This document shows positions 57,605-64,000 of a stretch of 64,000 bases of DNA, in pieces; position 1 is the first letter of the stretch, and each line of letters starts with the position of its first letter. Made by a program: the position numbers and the translations under genes. Under the pieces are notes generated by a model. The model was given only the letters and a program-made list of their open reading frames with translations, was not told the DNA's origin and made no database searches. The DNA is from G965229605 sp965229605 (lineage in GTDB: Bacteria > Pseudomonadota > Alphaproteobacteria > CBDDJK01), in the NCBI GenBank assembly GCA_965229605.1, contig OZ245892.1, positions 434,001-498,000 on the forward strand, given 5' to 3'.

Positions 57605-58729
57605 TTATCCGAACACAACCGTGTGACGCGGAGTATTGGTGTTCGTCATCTCGTTTGTCATATCATTCATAGATTTATATTTCTTCAAAGCCTGTTCCAT
57701 CCGGTTTTCAAGCGATGACGGCAAGCCAGCCAGTTGCTGATCCTTCATTTCTTCCATCAGCGTGGTCAGAATATTGGACCGGGCAAACGGATTATCGCTG
57801 CCATATTCTGGCTCTGATGCGACCTTGTTGAGCTGAAAAGGATTCTGGTCAGCGCGTGTGTTATCTTTAGATATTGGGGCCATCTGTGCGGGCTGGCGAT
57901 TGGCACTCTGCATAGCCAGTTGTGCAAGATTGCTCAGAAAGGCGACTTGATCTTTCGTCATATGTCCGTTTTGCGCAGGTTCACCTGTGCTTTCTGTTCT
58001 GGTGGTGGGGGAAAGATCAGCATCCATCATCACGGGTGCCAGCCCGATCCCGGCTTTTGGCGGCGGGGCTGCATTCAGCAAGGCAAGCAGAGCGGCTTGC
58101 TCACTTGTCCTGTTCTGTGCTGAATCAGGGCGGGTTTCAGCAGGCAACGGGGCCAGAGCAAAGGCTTCAACGGGTTTACTTTCCATATTATGCTGTTCGG
58201 AAAACTGGTCATTGCTATTTTGATCATCTTGATTTTTCAGCGGATAGTCCTGTGGCAGCCAGGCATTCATCGCAGTCATCATAGTTGCGGTCACCGAATC
58301 GCTGCTGTCCGGTGCATCCGTTTTCCCCTGCAAGGTTGCAATCACATGTCCGCCAACATCTTTTCCGGTTTGATTTTCCAGAATTGTATTCACCAGCGAT
58401 GCCGCAAATCCGGCAATGGCGCCAACACCGAATAATCCGCCATAAAGCGCACCACCTGCCAGCTTTGCCATCATGCTGGCTTCATCGCCGGTGCTTTCGC
58501 GGTAATAGGACGAGACCACCGGAATATTTTGCAGTGGATTGACAACATCAAGAAAATCCGAAAAGGTGACTCCGTCTTCGCCAACAAAGCTGCTGGTGGT
58601 TGTCGATTTTTCTGTCTCTGTCCGGGTTTCTGTATCGATAAATCCGGACGAGCGAACAGGCTGTCCGCCTGAATACGGATTTAACGGTGTGGAGAATTGT
58701 TGAGCAGTTAGTATTTGTGTGTCAGCCAT
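57605..58729 (-). CDS. Uncharacterised protein with conserved 'NPLQNIPVVSSYYRESTGDE' core
   Basis: This protein of about 374 residues starts at ATG 58729; an upstream in-frame ATG would overlap the divergent dehydrogenase gene. The N-terminal 150 residues hold a conserved-looking core: FSDFLDVVNPLQNIPVVSSY, TGDEASMMAKLAGGALYGG, then a glycine/alanine-rich helix pair (LFGVGAIAGFAASLVNTILE) and TGKDVGGHVIA. The rest is polar and low complexity. I have seen this kind of core in alphaproteobacterial proteins of unknown function. It is next to fliE/fliQ, but nothing in it ties it to flagella. Confidence 0.75.
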   Translation of the reverse strand: MADTQILTAQQFSTPLNPYSGGQPVRSSGFIDTETRTETEKSTTTSSFVGEDGVTFSDFLDVVNPLQNIPVVSSYYRESTGDEASMMAKLAGGALYGGLFGVGAIAGFAASLVNTILENQTGKDVGGHVIATLQGKTDAPDSSDSVTATMMTAMNAWLPQDYPLKNQDDQNSNDQFSEQHNMESKPVEAFALAPLPAETRPDSAQNRTSEQAALLALLNAAPPPKAGIGLAPVMMDADLSPTTRTESTGEPAQNGHMTKDQVAFLSNLAQLAMQSANRQPAQMAPISKDNTRADQNPFQLNKVASEPEYGSDNPFARSNILTTLMEEMKDQQLAGLPSSLENRMEQALKKYKSMNDMTNEMTNTNTPRHTVVFG

Positions 58730-58792
58730 AGGGTTAAAAATGCAAGCACCGTGCCAGCATTTGCGGCTAATCAGAAACTGGAATTTATGGGT

Positions 58793-58830
58793 AAAGTGCG
58801 GGGCGTAAAATAAAGTGAGGGGCGTAAAAT
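58793..58830. repeat. 19-bp tandem repeat in the dehydrogenase leader
   Basis: AAAGTGCGGGGCGTAAAAT (58793-58811) and AAAGTGAGGGGCGTAAAAT (58812-58830) are adjacent and agree at 18 of 19 positions. AAGGAG, the ribosome site of the next gene, begins one base later at 58831. A repeated operator for this metabolic gene is possible. Confidence 0.8.
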
Positions 58831-58842
58831 AAGGAGAACAAG

Positions 58843-61272
58843 ATGAAGAAACACGCAAAAGCTGTTGTCATTGGCGGAGGCGTTGTCGGCTGCTCGGTGC
58901 TTTATCACCTGACGAAATTTGGCTGGAAGGATGTGGTGCTGATTGAGCGCAGTCTGCTGACATCGGGGTCAACCTGGCATGCAGCCGGGGGGTTTCATAC
59001 CTTGAATGCGGATACCAATATGGCGGCTTTGCAAGGCTATACGATTGGTCTTTACAAGGAACTGGAAGAGTTGAGTGATCAGTCCTGCGGGTTGCATCAT
59101 GTTGGCGGGATTACCCTTGCGTGTGATCAGAACCGTTTTGATTTGTTGAAAACAGAACATGCCAAGCATCGTTATATGGGGCTGCATACTGAAATCATTG
59201 GCCCCGAGGAGATTAAGAAGCGGTCCGAAATAACCAATATTGAGGGGGTGATCGGGGGGCTGTGGGACCCGTTGGACGGACATCTTGACCCATCGGGGAC
59301 AACCCATGCCTATGCCAAAGCAGCCCAGCGCAATGGAGCCGAGATTGTTCAGAATAACCCGGTCATTGAAACCCGTCCGACCGCAAGTGGTGGCTGGGAA
59401 ATTGTGACGCAGGACGGCACGATTGTCGCTGAACATCTGGTTAATGCGGCCGGGCTCTGGGCGCGTGAGATCGGGGCACTTGCCGGGGTTTATTTGCCAT
59501 TGCATCCGATGGCGCACCAATATCTTGTCACCGATGATATTCCTGATTTTGCAGATATGGATCAGGAACATCCGCATGTCATTGACCCGAACAGCGAAAG
59601 CTATTTGCGTCAGGAAGGCAAGGGGCTTTGCATCGGATTTTATGAACAGGATTGCCGCTTATGGGCGGTTGATGGCACGCCTGCCGACTTTGGCCATGAA
59701 TTGCTGAATGAAGACCTGGCCCGGATTGGCGGGTCGCTTGATCTGGCCTGGAAGCGGTTTCCTATCCTTGAAACAGCAGGAATCAAGCGCGTGATCAATG
59801 GGCCTTTTACCTTTGCGCCAGATGGCAATCCGCTGGTGGGTCCAGTGCCGGGCCTACGGAATTACTGGAGTGCCTGTGCCGTTATGGCTGGCTTTAGTCA
59901 AGCGGGCGGGGTAGGTCTGTCGCTAGCTGAATGGATGGTTGAAGGCGAGCCCAGCCGCGATATTTTCGCCCTTGATGTCGCCCGGTTCGGGAATTTTATC
60001 ACCCCGGGCTATACGCGGGCCAAGGCACAGGAATTTTATCAACGCCGGTTTTCGGTCTCTTATCCGAACGAGGAACTGCCCGCTGCGCGCCCGTTTCGCC
60101 TCAGCCCGGCCTATGCGCGCTGGCAAGCTGAACGGGCAGTTTTTGGCCAGCAATACGGCCTTGAAGTGGTCAATTATTTCGCCCCGGAAGGGGAGCCTCT
60201 TTATGAAAACCCCTCCTTCCGCCGCTCCAACGCTTTTACCGCTGTCGGCAATGAAGTCAGAAATGTCCGCAACCATGTCGGCTTTACCGAGGTCACAAAT
60301 TTCGGAAAATACCATGTCTATGGACCGCGCGCGCGTGAATGGCTCGATAAAATCATGGCCGGACGCCTGCCTGCACCCGGGCAGGTCACCCTCTCTCCCA
60401 TGCTGTCGCCTAAAGGCCGGGTGATTGGCGACTTCACCATCACAGCTCTGGCTGATGATTCTTTCCAACTTACTGCCTCCTATGCCTCCCAGGCCTTCCA
60501 TCTGCGCTGGTTCCATGCTCACCAAAGCGCCTATAAAAGCAATGAGGTCGAGATCGTAAATATCTCAAATAACTGGATCGGGTTCCAAATCGCCGGGCCT
60601 CATGCCCGTGACCTTCTTGCCAAACTGGTCGAAGGCGATGTCAGCAATCAAGCTCTGCCCTTTATGCACGCCCGCTTCTTTGATATGGGGCCGATTCGCC
60701 TGTTTGTGCAGCGGCTAACCTATACCGGCGATCTTGGCTATGAAATCTATGCCGATGTCGAATCGCAGCTTGTTCTCTTTGATCGGCTAAAAGAGTTGGG
60801 GGCCGAATTTAACCTCAAACCCTTCGGGATGCGGGCGATTATGAGCCTGCGCCTCGACAAGTTTTTTGGCTCCTGGCTGCGCGAGTTCAAACCGGACTAC
60901 CAACCGGCAGAATGTGGGCTGGACCGGTTTGTTTCCTATCGTAAAAACGTTGATTTCATTGGTAAATCTGCCGCTTTGCACGAAAAGGAAACTGGCCCCT
61001 CCCGAAAAATCATGGCTTTCGAGGTCGATGCAAACGGGGCTGATGTCCATGGCTGGGAACCCCTGTGGATTGACGGGGAGGTCAGTGGCTTTGTCACATC
61101 AGGCGGCTATTCTCATTATGCTGAAAAGTCGGTTGCGCTCTCTTTCATGCCAACCAGCCTGATCGGTCAAAGTGACCTGTCGTATGAATTTGAAATTCTT
61201 GGCGAAAAACGAAAAGCCACCCCCCTCCTTGCCCCCCTCTTTGATGCAGACAACACCCGTATGCGCGGATAA
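58843..61272 (+). CDS. Dimethylglycine/sarcosine dehydrogenase-like FAD and GcvT protein
   Basis: This 809-residue protein has an N-terminal DAO-type FAD domain (AVVIGGGVVGCSVLYHL, residues 8-24; STWHAAGGFH) with the late FAD-binding KRVINGPFTFAPDGNPLVGP. A C-terminal GcvT-like folate domain begins around residue 430 (FTEVTNFGKYHVYGPRAREW) and includes the AGPHARDLL and TGDLGYEIY motifs. Such enzymes N-demethylate dimethylglycine or sarcosine, passing the one-carbon unit to tetrahydrofolate. His in the WHAAG motif is the site of covalent FAD in relatives. With the betaine-type importer in this window it may support glycine-betaine catabolism, an inference. Confidence 0.88.
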   Translation: MKKHAKAVVIGGGVVGCSVLYHLTKFGWKDVVLIERSLLTSGSTWHAAGGFHTLNADTNMAALQGYTIGLYKELEELSDQSCGLHHVGGITLACDQNRFDLLKTEHAKHRYMGLHTEIIGPEEIKKRSEITNIEGVIGGLWDPLDGHLDPSGTTHAYAKAAQRNGAEIVQNNPVIETRPTASGGWEIVTQDGTIVAEHLVNAAGLWAREIGALAGVYLPLHPMAHQYLVTDDIPDFADMDQEHPHVIDPNSESYLRQEGKGLCIGFYEQDCRLWAVDGTPADFGHELLNEDLARIGGSLDLAWKRFPILETAGIKRVINGPFTFAPDGNPLVGPVPGLRNYWSACAVMAGFSQAGGVGLSLAEWMVEGEPSRDIFALDVARFGNFITPGYTRAKAQEFYQRRFSVSYPNEELPAARPFRLSPAYARWQAERAVFGQQYGLEVVNYFAPEGEPLYENPSFRRSNAFTAVGNEVRNVRNHVGFTEVTNFGKYHVYGPRAREWLDKIMAGRLPAPGQVTLSPMLSPKGRVIGDFTITALADDSFQLTASYASQAFHLRWFHAHQSAYKSNEVEIVNISNNWIGFQIAGPHARDLLAKLVEGDVSNQALPFMHARFFDMGPIRLFVQRLTYTGDLGYEIYADVESQLVLFDRLKELGAEFNLKPFGMRAIMSLRLDKFFGSWLREFKPDYQPAECGLDRFVSYRKNVDFIGKSAALHEKETGPSRKIMAFEVDANGADVHGWEPLWIDGEVSGFVTSGGYSHYAEKSVALSFMPTSLIGQSDLSYEFEILGEKRKATPLLAPLFDADNTRMRG

Positions 61273-61372
61273 GTTTATATTGCATCTTTAGGGACATTAA
61301 TAGAATACTATCAACTAAGCTTGTTTGTATATACACGCAATCCCTTAACAAATGTTACAATAACTAAGAATT

Positions 61373-63034
61373 ATGAATGCTCTTGCTAGAGGGATAAAAC
61401 AATTTACGTCAGTCCCAGTTGGTGACAAGATTCCTGTTTTACTTGCAAATCCATCAATTTTCGCAAATTTGGTGGATGGAGGTTTCGAGAGTATTTTGGA
61501 TCAGGAAGGACTGCAAAGGCAAATCGACAATGTGTCGGACAAGCTCGGCTTGAAAAAGATAGACAACTGGATTGGGGCTCTTTCAGAGGTTTTTACGGGC
61601 GTGATTCTGACACCTGATGGTTTTCCAGGAAAGATATCTATTCCGATTTTTCCTTTTCGGGCGGCAAACAAAATTAATCTCAAGCCCATTCAGTACGTTG
61701 AAAGAGACGCGCTTAAAGTTGAGTCTTTTCTGCAATACTTTGGGATGTTTAAGCACTTTCATGGCGCGCAAAAGCTAAGGGTCATTTTCTCGGCTGAGAA
61801 TATTCAAGAAGCTGAGGGATTTTTTTCTAATATTCAGGACTCGATTGACTTATATCGAATTTTCCCTGATGGTCTAAAATCAATCTCAAGTGATATTAAC
61901 AATGTTGAGACAACTCGCTACTTCGACTATCTACTGCATGGATCATGTCAACAAGCCTCCCAAGTTGATTGCGAATACCCAGCCCTTAGCTCTGATTTTG
62001 AGTGCCAGCGACAAGCCATTATCAAGAATTATTTTGCAGCCATGGCCAAGCAGATGCAAAGTCGTGCATTTTCTGCTCAGGCTAGCCAAGATATTGCAAC
62101 CTGCATAAGTCATATTGATCAGCTGATCGTTCAAGCAGAAACTGAAAATATCAATTTCTTGATTGCTGCTAAGATACAATTTCTACTTCTAAGAATTCTT
62201 GTCGAAGACGATGATAAAGATGGATTATATGAAGCAATCACGTTGTCCCGTGCCATTCAAAACAGGCAGTATGAGAGCAAGTGCCTTCGATTCTCAAATC
62301 AAATTGCGGGTGTTTCATCATATGCGATTGATCAGCTAGAACAATCAATCAAATCAATCGCTAGACTTAGCCGATCAGAAGCGTTTAACCCGGTGCATAT
62401 GCTGGAATTTTATGCTGCCTCACAAAATTTGTTTATCACCAGACTTTTCAATAGAAAACCATCAATTGATACGGGTGAAGCAGTAAATTGCCTTGCAGCA
62501 GCTGAAGAACAAGATCCATATTTTAACGAACTTGGAATGTTAGCAAATTCCGTTGGTATGTCTTTTCTTTGTCAGGGCAGCACCAGTCAAGCTATAGATT
62601 ACTTTATTAAAGCTGTTAGCTACTCAGCCGATCACTTGACTCATTTGAATATTAAGATGAATCTTGCAATCGCACATCAAATTCAAGGGAATAGCGCATC
62701 TGAAACCCAACTGGAGATGTTATTCAACGAATATCGTCAAATCGAACTTGGGCCTAAATCACAGTATCATGCAGCTATGATGTTTGGGAACTTATGGCGG
62801 ATTACAAAGTCACGGGATTTGAGGATTGAAATTGAGAAAGAGTCTGCAAAGCGAAAATTTATAACCCAAACTGAGTCGGGCCACCAAATCATATCGCATT
62901 TGAAAAAACGTGGATTTCTTTTTATGCGTGACAGTTCTTTCACGGGTGAATATGGACGCTTTCTTGAAAACTCGGGACTGATGCCCGCCTTTCACTTCAA
63001 TTGGTCTACCCCGGTGGTGGGAGCATCAGTGTAA
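61373..63034 (+). CDS. Unrecognised 553-residue protein with a helical repeat-like C-terminal half
   Basis: I do not recognise this protein. It has no signal peptide or clear membrane segment. The N-terminal 200 residues are mixed alpha/beta (LTPDGFPGKISIPIFPFR, FSAENIQEAEGFFSNIQDS). Residues of about 210-500 look like antiparallel helix pairs of TPR-like size (MSFLCQGSTSQAIDYFIKAV, LTHLNIKMNLAIAHQIQG). The DNA is visibly AT-richer than the rest of the window, in line with recent transfer. The ATG at 61373 has no strong ribosome site. The 3' end overlaps the convergent ATP-grasp gene by 43 bp. Confidence 0.75.
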   Translation: MNALARGIKQFTSVPVGDKIPVLLANPSIFANLVDGGFESILDQEGLQRQIDNVSDKLGLKKIDNWIGALSEVFTGVILTPDGFPGKISIPIFPFRAANKINLKPIQYVERDALKVESFLQYFGMFKHFHGAQKLRVIFSAENIQEAEGFFSNIQDSIDLYRIFPDGLKSISSDINNVETTRYFDYLLHGSCQQASQVDCEYPALSSDFECQRQAIIKNYFAAMAKQMQSRAFSAQASQDIATCISHIDQLIVQAETENINFLIAAKIQFLLLRILVEDDDKDGLYEAITLSRAIQNRQYESKCLRFSNQIAGVSSYAIDQLEQSIKSIARLSRSEAFNPVHMLEFYAASQNLFITRLFNRKPSIDTGEAVNCLAAAEEQDPYFNELGMLANSVGMSFLCQGSTSQAIDYFIKAVSYSADHLTHLNIKMNLAIAHQIQGNSASETQLEMLFNEYRQIELGPKSQYHAAMMFGNLWRITKSRDLRIEIEKESAKRKFITQTESGHQIISHLKKRGFLFMRDSSFTGEYGRFLENSGLMPAFHFNWSTPVVGASV

Positions 63035-64000
63035 TAAGTAATCCAGCACAATAAGAAAAACAGCATTGCAGATTGCATGGCGGGGAGCATGTCGAAGAGT
63101 TCATGAATTTCTTTAGGCTGCACACCGCTTTGATTTAAATACGTCACTAAATGCTCTGCCCAGGAACCACTTGGGGTTATTGATGGGAGTACATTTATTT
63201 CCAGGAAATGCACGTCCTTAAGCCTAATTGGACAGTCAGGTTTTGGAATTTCCGATAATCTAGCATCAATCCGCGCTAAAGTCGTGACACCCAAACTCAT
63301 CGCTAAACGCGCACACGCACCATTAAAGCACTCTGCCGTTGAAGCGGCAACTCTCTTCATTTCACTGTCGGTAAACCGTTCAATTCCACGACCACTTGAA
63401 GCAAATTTTGCCTGAACATCCCAAAACCAGTCCCTGTTTTCTTGTTCTCTAGGGATTGTAATAGAAGATCGTATCACTTTGTACTGATTATTGATTGGGC
63501 TCATTATCAAATAAGAAGTCAGATCATAGCCTTGAATGAACTCCTGAACAAATTCGCCCTCCTGAACTTCTTCAAATGAAGTACTCCCTACACTTAGTCG
63601 TCTCACGCCGTAGCTATCACCTGCACACCTTGGTTTTATAATATAGCTCCCCTTAGCATCCGCTTCTGCGAAACTATTAAATTCCTTCGGAACAACCCAC
63701 CCCAATCCTTTAGCTACCTTGCTCGCAATCGGCTTGTTCTGACCTATGGCGATTGTTGGAGCCGAAGAAGGAAAAATTGCTTTACCCATTTTTGCGGCCA
63801 AAACAGCTGGAAGAAGCAGGTTTGACAACTCCAGAGAGCCTCCGGGGACATTGATTGCAAAATCGATTTTTTTATATTTTTCAGGGTTTATCGATAAGTC
63901 TAAAAATTGCTCTATGTTAAAAAAAACTGGGTATCCGCCAAGAAGATCAATGACATCAGCATAACCGGCAAGTGTCTCTGTGCGTTGTTTGAGATAATGC
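62992..64000 (-). CDS. ATP-grasp ligase, D-Ala-D-Ala-ligase-like (N-terminus beyond window)
   Basis: The frame is open from the window edge to 62992, giving 335 visible residues; the start is outside. The sequence follows the ATP-grasp plan of Ddl-type ligases: FAINVPGGSLELSNLLLPAV, IGQNKPIASKVAKGLGWVVP, the ATP-binding lysine and Gly-rich loop in YIIKPRCAGDSYGV, FVQEFIQGYDLTSYLIM, and the metal-binding carboxylates in ARIDARL and FLEINVLPSITPSGSW. The Gly-rich loop differs from the usual Ddl form. A hydrophobic tail follows (MQSAMLFFLLCWITYYT). Likely reaction: ATP-dependent peptide-bond formation between small amino acids; the substrate is unknown. AT-rich like its neighbour. Confidence 0.8.
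   Translation of the reverse strand, partial: HYLKQRTETLAGYADVIDLLGGYPVFFNIEQFLDLSINPEKYKKIDFAINVPGGSLELSNLLLPAVLAAKMGKAIFPSSAPTIAIGQNKPIASKVAKGLGWVVPKEFNSFAEADAKGSYIIKPRCAGDSYGVRRLSVGSTSFEEVQEGEFVQEFIQGYDLTSYLIMSPINNQYKVIRSSITIPREQENRDWFWDVQAKFASSGRGIERFTDSEMKRVAASTAECFNGACARLAMSLGVTTLARIDARLSEIPKPDCPIRLKDVHFLEINVLPSITPSGSWAEHLVTYLNQSGVQPKEIHELFDMLPAMQSAMLFFLLCWITYYTDAPTTGVDQLK

Noticed and set aside
57605..58858. Longer form of the flagellum-adjacent orphan starting at 58858
   Set aside because: It would overlap the ribosome site and start of the divergent dehydrogenase and cover the 19-bp repeats; MADTQILTAQQF at 58729 is a more natural start.
61273..61372. Short AT-rich gap before the 553-residue gene as an attachment site
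   Set aside because: I found no tRNA gene, integrase or direct repeat pair to support an integration site.

Overview
The window looks like chromosome of a flagellated, aerobic alphaproteobacterium. PopZ, a GapR-type nucleoid protein, DUF3035, UPF0262, the order ctaC-ctaD-ctaB-small protein-ctaG-ctaE-DUF983, and the lptB-rpoN pair all point to that class. Several genes resemble Rhodospirillales-like lineages, but I cannot fix the order or genus. Gene density is high. No stretch over 300 bp lacks a gene; the longest non-genic interval (about 295 bp, 51557-51851) is mostly a small inverted-repeat element. I see no rRNA, CRISPR array, complete insertion sequence or prophage.

Layout. 0-7.5 kb: 3' part of flhA, a RelE-type toxin-antitoxin pair, a lone ccmA, an M16 peptidase and a DUF3035 lipoprotein (minus strand), tRNA-Gly(CCC), popZ-yggT, and truA. 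7.5-19.4 kb: ppx, a UDP-sugar epimerase, a ProV/ProW-type osmolyte importer with a tandemly fused permease, thiL, uvrB (minus), and lptB-rpoN. 19.4-26.6 kb: a FAH-family hydrolase, a type II restriction-modification pair, and a TAXI/TRAP transporter followed by a DadA-like D-amino-acid dehydrogenase. 26.6-31 kb: an ECF sigma / membrane anti-sigma / periplasmic metal-sensor cassette (minus), def, hisG, UPF0262 and a small phosphatase. 31-36.6 kb: an aa3-type cytochrome c oxidase operon with a good promoter.

36.5-47 kb (minus): a solute-binding protein, a membrane PAS protein without a kinase and a 1683-residue hybrid histidine kinase, followed closely by ftsY and a tRNA methyltransferase-like gene. 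The first three read as one sensory relay. 47-51.2 kb: a small membrane protein, tRNA-Tyr, tRNA-Gly(TCC), dnaJ, galU and an argD-type aminotransferase. 51.2-54.1 kb (minus): gapR, the 272-bp MITE-like element, an M48 lipoprotein peptidase and a purine nucleoside phosphorylase. 54.2-58.8 kb: an exported formylglycine-generating-enzyme-like protein, an exported orphan, fliE, fliQ, and a flagellum-adjacent orphan. 58.8-61.3 kb: a dimethylglycine/sarcosine dehydrogenase-like flavoprotein. 61.3-64 kb: a visibly AT-richer end holding an unrecognised 553-residue protein and, convergent to it, a D-Ala-D-Ala-ligase-like ATP-grasp enzyme cut by the window edge.

The most unusual signals are: (i) the MITE-like element and single copies of its end motif AGGGTCAGGACCC in other intergenic regions; (ii) repeated short imperfect duplications at gene boundaries, several of which copy a stop codon; (iii) the binding protein-PAS-hybrid kinase relay with a degenerate receiver; and (iv) the orphan/ATP-grasp pair in low-GC DNA at the right end. 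Motif identifications and GC contrasts were made by eye, without database searches.
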